The translations under genes were made by a program, and so were the position numbers. This document shows positions 34,723-47,071 of a stretch of DNA of 64,000 nucleotides, piece after piece; the first letter of the stretch is position 1; every line of letters starts with the position of its first letter. The DNA comes from Metallyticus violacea. Lineage: Eukaryota; Arthropoda; Insecta; Mantodea; Metallyticidae. The notes beneath the pieces were generated by a model, which saw only the letters and a program-made list of their open reading frames with translations, had not been told where the DNA came from and did no database searches. Location of the stretch: positions 66,321,501 through 66,385,500 of the forward strand of contig CM060834.1 of NCBI GenBank assembly GCA_030762175.1, written 5' to 3'.

Positions 34723-36666
34723 GTTTGATAGCCCCAGACAAGCATATTATGCGCAAAGAATCTCGAAAAGAAAAAAATTTTTTTTCGAAGTTTGGAAACT
34801 TCCTTAGAATCACTTTTTTTCCATTCTTATTTGAGATAACTTGTTCTCTTTCATTATACTTGTTTGATAGCCTTAGACAAGCATATTATGCGCAAAGAAT
34901 CTCGAAAAGAAAAAAATTTTTTTTCGAAGTTTGGAAACTTCGTTAGAATCACATTTTTTCTGTTCTTATTTGAGATAACTTGTTCTCTTTCATTATACTA
35001 GTTTGATAGCCTTAGACAAGCATATTATGCGCAAAGAATCTCGAAAAGAAAAAAATTTTTTTTCGAAGTTTGGAAACTTCGTTGGAATCACTTTTTTTCC
35101 GTTCTTATTTAAGATTACTGGTTCTCTTTCATTATACAAGTTTGATAGCCTCAGACAAGCATATTATGCGCAAAGAATGTCGAAAAGAAAAAAATTTTAT
35201 TTCGAAGTTCGAAACTTCGTTAGAATCACTTTTTTTCCGTTCTTATTTGAGATAACTGGTTCTCTTTCATTATACTAGTTTGATAGCCTCAGAGAAGCAT
35301 ATTATGCGCAAAGAATCTCTAAAAGAAAAAATTTTTTTTTCGAAGTTTGGAAACTTCGTTAGAATAACTTTTTTTCCGTTCTTATTTGAGATAACTGGTT
35401 CTCCTTCATTATACTAGTTTGATAGCCTCAGAAAAGCATAGGTATGCGCAAAGAATCTCGAAAGAAAAAAATTTTTTTTCGAAGTTTGGAAACTTCGTTA
35501 GAATCACTTTTTTTCCGTTCTTATTTGAGATAACTGGTTCTCTTTCATTATACTAGTTTGATAGCCCCAGACAAGCATATTATGCGCACAGAATCTCGAA
35601 AAGAAAAAATTTTTTTTCGAAGTTTGGAAACTTCATTAGAATCACTTTTTTTCCATTCTTATTTGATATAACTTGTTCTCTTTCATTATACTTGTTTGAT
35701 AGCCTTAGACAAGCATATTATGCGCAATGAATCTCGAAAAGAAAACAATTTTTTTTCGAAGTTTGGAAACTTCGTTAGAATCACTTTTTTTCCGTTCTTA
35801 TTTGAGATAACTGGTTCTCTTTCATTATACTAGTTTGATAGCCTCAGACAAGCATATTATGCGCAAAGAATCTCGAAAAGAAAAAAAATTTTTTTCGAAG
35901 TTTGGAAACTTCCTTAGAATCACTTTTTTTCCGTTCTTATTTAAGATTACTGGTTCTCTTTCATTATACTAGTTTGATAGCCTCAGACAAGCATATTATG
36001 CGCAAAGAATCTGGAAAAGAAAAAAAATTTTTTTTCGAAGTTTGGAAACTTCGTTAGAATCACTTTTTTTCCGTTCTTATTTGAGATAACTTGTTCTCTT
36101 TCATTATACTAGTTTGATAGCCTTAGACAAGCATATTATGCGCAAAGAATCTCGAAAAGAAAAAAAATTTTTTTCGAAGTTTGGAAACTTCGTTAGAATC
36201 ACTTTTTTTCCGTTCTTATTTGAGATAACTGGTTCTCTTTCATTATACTAGTTTGATAGCCTCAGACAAGCATATTATGCGCAAAGAATCTCGAAAAGAA
36301 AAAAATTTTTTTTCGAAGTTTGGAAACTTCCTTAGAATCACTTTTTTTCCATTCTTATTTGAGATAACTTGTTCTCTATCATTATACTAGTTTGATAGCC
36401 TTAGACAAGCATATTATGCGCAAAGAATCTCGAAAAGAAAAAAAATTTTTTTCGAAGTTTGGAAACTTCGTTAGAATCACTTTTTTTCCGTTCTTATTTA
36501 AGATAACTTGTTCTCTTTCATTATACTAGTTTGATAGCCTTAGACAAGCATATTATGCGCAAAGAATCTCGAAAAGAAAAAAATTTTTTTTCGAAGTTTG
36601 GAAACTTCGTTAGAATCACTTTTTTCCGTTCTTATTTGAGATAACTGGTTCTCTTTCATTATACTA
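34723..36666 (+). repeat. Higher-order unit, 14-mer (15-mer with a j/k hybrid)
   Basis: Like 2,546-4,628 but one monomer shorter. The monomer near 35,702 has the j mark gcgcaatgaa and the k mark aaaacaatt in one copy, so an exact 139-bp deletion joined j to k. The i monomer has a cccc head here (near 35,573), unlike its copies. Confidence 0.85.
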
Positions 36667-37779
36667 GTTTGATAGCCCCAGACAAGCATATTATGCGCAA
36701 AGAATCTCGAAAAGAAAAAAATTTTTTTTCGAAGTTTGGAAACTTCCTTAGAATCACTTTTTTTCCATTCTTATTTGAGATAACTTGTTCTCTTTCATTA
36801 TACTTGTTTGATAGCCTTAGACAAGCATATTATGCGCAAAGAATCTCGAAAAGAAAAAAATTTTTTTTCGAAGTTTGGAAACTTCGTTAGAATCACTTTT
36901 TTTCCGTTCTTATTTGAGATAACTTGTTCTCTTTCATTATACTAGTTTGATAGCCTTAGACAAGCATATTATGCGCAAAGAATCTCGAAAAGAAAAAAAT
37001 TTTTTTTCGAAGTTTGGAAACTTCGTTGGAATCACTTTTTTTCCGTTCTTATTTAAGATTACTGGTTCTCTTTCATTATACAAGTTTGATAGCCTCAGAC
37101 AAGCATATTATGCGCAAAGAATGTCGAAAAGAAAAAAATTTTATTTCGAAGTTTGGAAACATCGTTAGAATCACTTTTTTTCCGTTCTTATTTGAGATAA
37201 CTGGTCCTCTTTCATTATACTAGTTTGATAGCCTCACAGAAGCATATTATGCGCAAAGAATCTCTAAAAGAAAAAATTTTTTTTTCGAAGTTTGGAAACT
37301 TCGTTAGAATAACTTTTTTTCCGTTCTTATTTGAGATAACTGGTTCTCCTTCATTATACTAGTTTGATAGCCTCAGAAAAGCATAGGTATGCGCAAAGAA
37401 TCTCGAAAAGAAAAAAATTTTTTTTCGAAGTTTGGAAACTTCGTTAGAATCACTTTTTTTCCGTTCTTATTTGAGATAACTGGTTCTCTTTCATTATACT
37501 AGTTTGATAGCCTCAGACAAGCATATTATGCGCAAAGAATCTCGAAAAGAAAAAAAATTTTTTTCGAAGTTTGGAAACTTCCTTAGAATCACTTTTTTTC
37601 CATTCTTATTTGAGATAACTTGTTCTCTATCATTATACTAGTTTGATAGCCTTAGACAAGCATATTATGCGCAAAGAATCTCGAAAAGAAAAAAATTTTT
37701 TTTCGAAGTTTGGAAACTTCGTTAGAATCACTTTTTTTCCGTTCTTATTTGAGATAACTGGTTCTCTTTCATTATACTA
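36667..37779 (+). repeat. Higher-order unit, canonical 8-mer
   Basis: Private change ctggtcctc in d (near 37,203). The e tract is A6T9, not the A5T10 of its closest relatives at 4,629, 9,072 and 21,965. Confidence 0.87.
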
Positions 37780-40700
37780 GTTTGATAGCCCCAGACAAGC
37801 ATATTATGCGCAAAGAATCTCGAAAAGAAAAAAATTTTTTTTCGAAGTTTGGAAACTTCCTTAGAATCACTTTTTTTCCATTCTTATTTGAGATAACTTG
37901 TTCTCTTTCATTATACTTGTTTGATAGCCTTAGACAAGCATATTATGCGCAAAGAATCTCGAAAAGAAAAAAATTTTTTTTCGAAGTTTGGAAACTTCGT
38001 TAGAATCACTTTTTTTCTGTTCTTATTTGAGATAACTTGTTCTCTTTCATTATACTAGTTTGATAGCCTTAGACAAGCATATTATGCGAAAGAATCTCGA
38101 AAAGAAAAAAATTTTTTTTCGAAGTTTGGAAACTTCGTTGGAATCACTTTTTTTCCGTTCTTATTTAAGATTACTGGTTCTCTATCATTATACAAGTTTG
38201 ATAGCCTCAGACAAGCATATTATGCGCAAAGAATGTCGAAAAGAAAAAAATTTTATTTCGAAGTTCGAAACTTCGTTAGAATCACTTTTTTTCCGTTCTT
38301 ATTTGAGATAACTGGTTCTCTTTCATTATACTAGTTTGATAGCCTCAGAGAAGCATATTATGCGCAAAGAATCTCTAAAAGAAAAAAATTTTTTTTCGAA
38401 GTTTGGAAACTTCGTTAGAATAACTTTTTTTCCGTTCTTATTTGAGATAACTGGTTCTCCTTCATTATACTAGTTTGATAGCCTCAGAAAAGCATAGGTA
38501 TGCGCAAAGAATCTCGAAAGAAAAAAATTTTTTTTCGAAGTTTGGAAACTTCGTTAGAATCACTTTTTTTCCGTTCTTATTTGAGATAACTGGTTTTCTT
38601 TCATTATACTAGTTTGATAGCCTTAGACAAGCATATTATGCGCAAAGAATCTCGAAAAGAAAAAAATTTTTTTTCGAAGTTTGGAAACTTCGTTAGAATC
38701 ACTTTTTTTCCGTTCTTATTTGAGATAACTGGTTCTCTTTCATTATACTACTTTGATAGCCTCAGAAAAGCATATTATGCGCAAAGAATCTCGAAAAGAA
38801 AAATATTTTTTTTCGAAGATTGGAAACCTCGTTAGAATCACTTTTTTTCCGTTCTTATTTGAGATAACTGGTTCTCTTTCATTATACTAGTTTGATAGCC
38901 TCAGACAAGCATATTATGCGCAAAGAATCTCGAAAAGAAAAAATTTTTTTTCGAAGTTTGGAAACTTCCTTAGAATCACTTTTTTTCCGTTCTTATTTAA
39001 GATTACTGGTTCTCTTTCATTATACTAGTTTGATAGCCTTAGACAAGCATATTATGCGCAAAGAATGTCGAAAAGAAAAAAATTTTTTTTCGAAGTTTGG
39101 AAACTTCGTTAGAATCACTTTTTTTCCGTTCTTATTTAAGATAACTTGTTCTCTTTCATTATACTAGTTTGATAGCCTTAGACAAGCATATTATGCGCAT
39201 AGAATCTCGAAAAGAAAAAAATTTTTTTTCGAAGTTTGGAAACATCGTTAGAATCACTTAATTTCCGTTCTTATTTGAGATAACTGGTTCTCTTTCATTA
39301 TACTAGTTTGATAGCCTCAGACAAGCATATTATGCGCAAAGAATCTCGAAAAGAAAAAAATTTTTTTTCGAAGTTTGGAAACTTCGTTAGAATCACTTTT
39401 TTTCCGTTCTTATTTGAGATAACTGGTTCTCTTTCATTATACTAGTTTGAGAGCCTCAGAAAAGCATATTATGCGCAAAGAATCTCGAAAAGAAAAAAAT
39501 TTTTTTTCGAAGATTGGAAAGCTCGTTAGAATCACTTTTTTTCCGTTCTTATTTGAGATAACTGGTTCTCTTTCATTATACTAGCCTGAGACAAGCATAT
39601 TATGCGCAAAGAATCTCGAAAAGAAAAAAATTTTTTTTCGAAGTTTGGAAACTTCCTTAGAATCACTTTTTTTCCATTCTTATTTGAGATAACTTGTTCT
39701 CTTTCATTATACTTGTTTGATAGCTTTAGACAAGCATATTATGCGCAAAGAATCTCGAAAAGAAAAAAATTTTTTTTCGAAGTTTGGAAACTTCGTTAGA
39801 ATCACTTTTTTTTCTGTTCTTATTTGAGATAACTTGTTCTCTTTCATTATACTAGTTTGATAGCCTTAGACAAGCATATTATGCGAAAGAATCTCGAAAA
39901 GAAAAAAATTTTTTTTCGAAGTTTGGAAACTTCGTTGGAATCACTTTTTTTCCGTTCTTATTTAAGATTACTGGTTCTCTTTCATTATACAAGTTTGATA
40001 GCCTCAGACAAGCATATTATGCGCAAAGAATGTCGAAAAGAAAAAAATTTTATTTCGAAGTTCGAAACTTCGTTAGAATCACTTTTTTTCCGTTCTTATT
40101 TGAGATAACTGGTTCTCTTTCATTATACTAGTTTGATAGCCTCAGAGAAGCATATTATGCGCAAAGAATCTCTAAAAGAAAAAAATTTTTTTTCGAAGTT
40201 TGGAAACTTCGTTAGAATAACTTTTTTTCCGTTCTTATTTGAGATAACTGGTTCTCCTTCATTATACTAGTTTGATAGCCTCAGAAAAGCATAGGTATGC
40301 GCAAAGAATCTCGAAAGAAAAAAATTTTTTTTCGAAGTTTGGAAACTTCGTTAGAATCACTTTTTTTCCGTTCTTATTTGAGATAACTGGTTTTCTTTCA
40401 TTATACTAGTTTGATAGCCTTAGACAAGCATATTATGCGCAAAGAATCTCGAAAAGTAAAAAATTTTTTTTCGAAGTTTGGAAACTTCGTTAGAATCACT
40501 TTTTTTCCGTTCTTATTTGAGATAACTGGTTCTCTTTCATTATACTACTTTGATAGCCTCAGAAAAGCATATTATGCGCAAAGAATCTCGAAAAGAAAAA
40601 TATTTTTTTTCGAAGTTTGGAAACTTCGTTAGAATCACTTTTTTTCCGTTCTTATTTGAGATAACTGGTTCTCTTTCATTATACTAGTTTGAGAGCCTCA

Positions 40701-43597
40701 GAAAAGCATATTATGCGCAAAGAATCTCGAAAAGAAAAAAATTTTTTTTCGAAGATTGGAAAGCTCGTTAGAATCACTTTTTTTCCGTTCTTATTTGAGA
40801 TAACTGGTTCTCTTTCATTATACTAGCCTGAGACAAGCATATTATGCGCAAAGAATCTCGAAAAGAAAAAAATTTTTTTTCGAAGTTTGGAAACTTCCTT
40901 AGAATCACTTTTTTTCCATTCTTATTTGAGATAACTTGTTCTCTTTCATTATACTTGTTTGATAGCCTTAGACAAGCATATTATGCGCAAAGAATCTCGA
41001 AAAGAAAAAAATTTTTTTTCGAAGTTTGGAAACTTCGTTAGAATCACTTTTTTTCCGTTCTTATTTGAGATAACTTGTTCTCTTTCATTATACTAGTTTG
41101 ATAGCCTTAGACAAGCATATTATGCGCAAAGAATCTCGAAAAGAAAAAAATTTTTTTTCGAAGTTTGGAAACTTCGTTGGAATCACTTTTTTTCCGTTCT
41201 TATTTAAGATTACTGGTTCTCTTTCATTATACAAGTTTGATAGCCTCAGCAAGCATATTATGCGCAAAGAATGTCGAAAAGAAAAAAATTTTATTTCGAA
41301 GTTTGGAAACATCGTTAGAATCACTTTTTTTCCGTTCTTATTTGAGATAACTGGTTCTCTTTCATTATACTAGTTTGATAGCCTCAGAGAAGCATATTAT
41401 GCGCAAAGAATCTCTAAAAGAAATATTTTTTTTTTCGAAGTTTGGAAACTTCGTTAGAATCACTTTTTTTCCGTTCTTATTTGAGATAACTGGTTCTCCT
41501 TCATTATACTAGTTTGATAGCCTCAGAAAAGCATAGGTATGCGCAAAGAATCTCGAAAAGTAAAAAATTTTTTTTCGAAGTTTGGAAACTTCGTTAGAAT
41601 CACTTTTATTCCGTTCTTATTTGAGATAACTGGTTCTCTTTCATTATACTAGCTTGATAGCCTTAGACAAGCATATTATGCGCAAAGAATCTCGAAAAGA
41701 AAAAAATTTTTTTTCGAAGTTTGGAAACTTCGTTAGAATCACGTTTTTTCCGTTCTTATTTGAGATAACTGGTTCTCTTTCATTATACTTGTTTGATAGC
41801 CTTAGACAAGCATATTACGCGCAAAGAATCACGAAAAGAAAAAAATTTTTTTTCGAAGTTTGGAAACTTCGTTAGAATCACTTTTTTTCCGTTCTTATTT
41901 AAGATTACTGGTTCTCTTTCATTATACTAGTTTGATAGCCTCAGACAAGCATATTATGCGCAAAGAATTTCGAAAAGAAAAAAATTTTTTTTCGAAGTTT
42001 GGAAACTTCGTTAGAATCACTTTTTTTCCGTTCTTATTTGAGATAACTGGTTCTCTTTCATTATACTAGTTTGATAGACTCAGACAAGCATATTATGCGC
42101 AAAGAATCTCGAAAAGAAAAAAATTTTTTTTCGAAGTTTGGAAACTTCGTTAGAATCACTTTTTTTCCGTTCTTATTTGAGATAACTTGTTTTCTTTCAT
42201 TATACTAGTTTGATAGCCTTAGACAAGCATATTATGCGCAAAGAATCTCGAAAAGAAAAAAAATTTTTTTCGAAGTTTGGAAACTTCGTTAGAATCACTT
42301 TTTTTCCGTTCTTATTTGAGATAACTGGTTCTCTTTCATTATACTAGTTTGATAGCCTCAGACAAGCATATTAAGCGCAAAGAATCTCGAAAAGAAAAAA
42401 ATTTATTTTCGAAGTTTGGAAACTTCCTTAGAATCACTTTTTTTCCATTCTTATTTGATATAACTTGTTCTCTTTCATTATACTTGTTTGATAGCCTTAG
42501 ACAAGCATATTATGCGCAAAGAATCTCGAAAAGAAAAAAAATTTTTTTCGAAGTTTGGAAACTTAGTTAGAATCCCTTTTTTTCCGTTCTTATTTAAGAT
42601 TACTGGTTCTCTTTCATTATACTAGTTTGATAGCCTCAGACAAGCATTTTATGCGCAAAGAATTTCGAAAAGAAAAAAATTTTTTTTCGAAGTTTGGAAA
42701 CTTCGTTAGAATCACTTTTTTTCCGTTCTTATTTGAGATAACTGGTTCTCTTTCATTATACTAGTTTGATAGCCTCAGACAAGCATATTATGCGCAAAGA
42801 ATCTCGAAAAGAAAAAAAATTTTTTTCGAAGTTTGGAAACTTCCTTCGAATCACTTTTTTTCCGTTTTTCTTTAAGATTACTGGTTCTCTTTCATTATAC
42901 TAGTTTGATAGCCTCAGACAAGCATATTATGCGCAAAGAATCTCGAAAAGAAAAAAATTTTTTTTCGAAGTTTGGAAACTTCGTTAGAATCACTTTTTTT
43001 CCGTTCTTATTTGAGATAACTTGTTCTCTTTCATTATACTAGTTTGATAGCCTTAGACAAGCATATTATGCGCAAAGAATCTCGAAAAGAAAAAAAATTT
43101 TTTTCGAAGTTTGGAAACTTCGTTAGAATCACTTTTTTTCCGTTCTTATTTGAGATAACTGGTTCTCTTTCATTATACTAGTTTGATAGCCTCAGACAAG
43201 CATATTATGCGCAAAGAATCTCGAAAAGAAAAAAAATTTTTTTCGAAGTTTGGAAACTTCCTTAGAATCACTTTTTTTCCATTCTTATTTGAGATAACTT
43301 GTTCTCTATCATTATACTAGTTTGATAGCCTTAGACAAGCATATTATGCGCAAAGAATCTCGAAAAGAAAAAAATTTTATTTCGAAGTTTGGAAACTTCG
43401 TTAGAATCACTTTTTTTCCGTTCTTATTTAAGATAACTTGTTCTCTTTCATTATACTAGTTTAATAGCCTTAGACAAGCATATTATGCGCAAAGAATCTC
43501 GAAAAGAAAAAAATTTTTTTTCGAAGTTTGGAAACTTCGTTAGAATCACTTTTTTTCCGTTCTTATTTGAGATAACTGGTTCTCTTTCATTATACTA
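37780..43597 (+). repeat. Longest higher-order unit, 42-mer
   Basis: The first 20 monomers follow the 31-mer (a-b'-c'-d'-e'-f'-q-r-s-t-v-w-x-a*-b''-c'-d'-e'-f'-q). An r/w hybrid near 40,6xx then removes one monomer, and x-a*-b-c-d-e-f follows. From 41,652 there are 14 divergent monomers that resemble h, j, k, n, i, j, k, l, m, n, g, o and p types but carry many private substitutions. The a* junctions are near 39,581 and 40,823, 1,242 bp apart in place of the usual 1,380. Confidence 0.75.
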
Positions 43598-46000
43598 GTT
43601 TGATAGCCCCAGACAAGCATATTATGCGCAAAGAATCTCGAAAAGAAAAAAATTTTTTTTCGAAGTTTGGAAACTTCTATAGAATCACTTTTTTTCCATT
43701 CTTATTTGAGATAACTTGTTCTCTTTCATTATACTTGTTTGATAGCCTTAGACAAGCATATTATGCGCAAAGAATCTCGAAAAGAAAAAAATTTTTTTTC
43801 GAAGTTTGGAAACTTCGTTAGAATCACTTTTTTTCCGTTCTTATTTGAGATAACTTGTTCTCTTTCATTATACTAGTTTGATAGCCTTAGACAAGCATAT
43901 TATGCGCAAAGAATCTCGAAAAGAAAAAAATTTTTTTTCGAAGTTTGGAAACTTCGTTGGAATCACTTTTTTTCCGTTCTTATTTAAGATTACTGGTTCT
44001 CTTTCATTATACAAGTTTGATAGCCTCAGACAAACATATTATGCGCAAAGAATGTCGAAAAGAAAAAAATTTTATTTCGAAGTTTGGAAACTTGCTTAGA
44101 ATCACTTTTTTTCCATTCTTATTTGAGATAACTTGTTCTCTTTCATTATACTTGTTTGATAGCCTTAGACAAGCATATTATGCGCAAAGAATCTCGAAAA
44201 GAAAAAAATTTTTTTTCGAAGTTTGGAAACTTCGTTAGAATCACTTTTTTTCCGTTCTTATTTGAGATAACTTGTTCTCTTTCATTATACTAGTTTGATA
44301 GCCTTAGACAAGCACATTATGCGCAAAGAATCTCGAAAAGAAAAAAATTTTTTTTCGAAGTTTGGAAACTTCGTTGGAATCACTTTTTTTCCGTTCTTAT
44401 TTAAGATTACTGGTTCTCTTTCATTATACAAGTTTGATAGCCTCAGACAAGCATATTATGCGCAAAAAATGTCGAAAAGAAAAAAATTTATTTCGAAGTT
44501 TGGAAACTTCGTTAGAATCACTTTTTTTCCGTTCTTATTTGAGATAACTGGTTCTCTTTCATTATACTAGTTTGATAGCCTCAGAGAAGCATATTGTGCG
44601 CAAAGAATCTCTAAAAGAAATAATTTTTTTTTCGAAGTTTGGAAACTTCGTTAGAATCACTTTTTTTCCGTTCTTATTTGAGATAACTGGTTCTCCTTCA
44701 TTATACTAGTTTGATAGCCTCAGAAAAGCATAGGTATGCGCAAAGAATCTCGAAAAGAAAAAAATTTTTTTTCGAAGTTTGGAAACATCGTTAGAATCAC
44801 TTTTATTCCGTTCTTATTTGAGATAACTGGTTCTCTTTCATTATACTAGTTTGATAGCCTTAGACAAGCATATTATGCGCAATGAATCTCGAAAAGAAAA
44901 AAATTTTTTTTCGAAGTTTGGAAACTTCGTTAGAATCACTTTTTTTCCGTTCTTATTTGAGATAACTGGTTCTCTTTCATTATACTTGTTTGATAGCCTT
45001 AGACAAGCATATTATGCGCAAAGAATCACGAAAAGAAAAAAATTTTTTTTCGAAGTTTGGAAACTTCGTTAGAATCATTTTTTTTCGTTCTTATTTAAGA
45101 TTACTGGTTCTCTTTCATTATACTAGTTTGATAGCCTCAGACAAGCATATTATGCGCAAAGAATTTCGAAAAGAAAAAAAATTTTTTTCGAAGTTTTGAA
45201 ACTTCGTTAGAATCACTTTTTTTCCGTTCTTATTTGAGATAACTGGTTCTCTTTCATTATACTAGTTTGATAGCCTCAGACAAGCATATTATGCGCAAAG
45301 AATCTCGAAAAGAAAAAAATTTTTTTTCGAAGTTTGGAAACTTCCTTAGAATCACTTTTTTTCCGTTCTTATTTAAGATTACTGGTTCTCTTTCATTATA
45401 CTAGTTTGATAGCCTCAGACAAGCATATTATGCGCAAAGAATCTGGAAAAGAAAAAAAATTTTTTTCGAAGTTTGGAAACTTCGTTAGAATCACTTTTTT
45501 TCCGTTCTTATTTGAGATAACTTGTTCTCTTTCATTATACTAGTTTGATAGCCTTAGAAGGGCATATTATGCGCAAAGAATCTCGAAAAGAAAAAAAATT
45601 TTTTTCGAAGTTTGGAAACTTCGTTAGAATCACTTTTTTTCCGTTCTTATTTGAGATAACTGGTTCTCTTTCATTATACTAGTTTGATAGCCTCAGACAA
45701 GCATATTATGCGCAAAGAATCTCGAAAAGAAAAAAAATTTTTTTCGAAGTTTGGAAACTTCCTTAGAATCACTTTTTTTCCATTCTTATTTGAGATAACT
45801 TGTTCTCTATCATTATACTAGTTTGATAGCCTTAGACAAGCATATTATGCGCAAAGAATCTCGAAAAAAAAAAAATTTTTTTCGAAGTTTGGAAACTTCG
45901 TTAGAATCACTTTTTTTCCGTTCTTATTTGAGATAACTGGTTCTCTTTCATTATACTAGTTTGATAGCCCCAGACAAGCATATTATGCGCAAAGAATCTC
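41400..46000 (+). repeat. Diverged segment of the array
   Basis: Monomers here carry many substitutions seen rarely or never elsewhere, such as acttttattcc, cacgtttttt, attacgcgc, aatcacg, atagactc, atttattttcg, acttagttag with aatccc, gtttttcttt, ttaatagcc and catattgtgcg. Two sub-blocks, 41,096-42,07x and 44,293-45,27x, share several of these at an offset of 3,197 bp, so there is local duplication here as well. Confidence 0.75.
43598..45958 (+). repeat. Higher-order unit, 17-mer, diverged
   Basis: Order a-b-c-d/a-b-c-d-e-f followed by eight monomers of j, k, l, m, n, g and h character. The a monomer has cttctatag, shared with 28,891 and 32,361. A d/a hybrid starts at about 44,015 (aatgtcg with acttgcttag and ccattc). 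Private marks include agcacatta, gcaaaaaatg, catattgtgcg, aatcacg with catttttttt, gttttgaaac and agaagggcat. Confidence 0.78.
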
Positions 46001-47071
46001 GAAAAGAAAAAAATTTTTTTTCGAAGTTTGGAAACTTCCTTAGAATCACTTTTTTTCCATTCTTATTTGAGATAACTTGTTCTCTTTCATTATACTTGTT
46101 TGATAGCATTAGACAAGCATATTATGCGCAAAGAATCTCGAAATGAAAAAAATTTTTTTTCGAAGTTTGGAAACTTCGTTAGAATCACTTTTTTTCCGTT
46201 CTTATTTGAGATAACTTGTTCTCTTTCATTATACTAGTTTGATAGCCTTAGACAAGCATATTATGCGCAAAGAATCTCGAAAAGAAAAAAATTTTTTTTC
46301 GAAGTTTGGAAACTTCGTTGGAATCACTTTTTTTCCGTTCTTATTTAAGATTACTGGTTCTCTTTCATTATACAAGTTTGATAGTCTCAGGCAAGCATAT
46401 TATGCGCAAAGAATGTCGAAAAGAAAAAAATTTTATTTCGAAGTTTGGAAACTTCGTTAGAATCACTTTTTTTCCGTTCTTATTTGAGATAACTGGTTCT
46501 CTTTCATTATACTAGTTTGATAGCCTCAGAGAAGCATATTATGCGCAAAGAATCTCTAAAAGAAAAAATTTTTTTTTCGAAGTTTGGAAACTTCGTTAGA
46601 ATAACTTTTTTTCCGTTCTTATTTGAGATAACTGGTTCTCCTTCATTATACTAGTTTGATAGCCTCAGAAAAGCATAGGTATGCGCAAAGAATCTCGAAA
46701 AGAAAAAAATTTTTTTTCGAAGTTTGGAAACTTCGTTAGAATCACTTTTTTTCCGTTCTTATTTGAGATAACTGGTTCTCTTTCATTATACTAGTTTGAT
46801 AGCCTCAGACAAGCATATTATGCGCAAAGAATCTCGAAAAGAAAAAAAATTTTTTTCGAAGTTTGGAAACTTCCTTAGAATCACTTTTTTTCCATTCTTA
46901 TTTGAGATAACTTGTTCTCTATCATTATACTAGTTTGATAGCCTTAGACAAGCATATTATGCGCAAAGAATCTCGAAAAGAAAAAAATTTTTTTTCGAAG
47001 TTTGGAAACTTCGTTAGAATCACTTTTTTTCCGTTCTTATTTGAGATAACTGGTTCTCTTTCATTATACTA
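45959..47071 (+). repeat. Higher-order unit, canonical 8-mer
   Basis: Closest to 33,610-34,722 at an offset of 12,349 bp, sharing caggcaagc. Private changes are tagcattag and cgaaatgaaa in b, and atagtctc in d. Confidence 0.86.

Larger units (their letters stand above)
34723..40610 (+). repeat. Segmental copy of 19,882-25,908 (offset 14,841 then 14,702)
   Basis: The 14/15-mer, the 8-mer and the first 20 monomers of the next unit agree in order and marks. The offset changes by exactly 139 at the j/k hybrid and again by 138 (to 14,564) at the r/w hybrid near 40,610. Confidence 0.8.

Noticed and set aside
41088..41324. A 78-codon open frame on the minus strand
   Set aside because: It exists only because a one-base loss (ctcagcaag near 41,249) joins frames of two monomers. 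It is repeat sequence read backwards.
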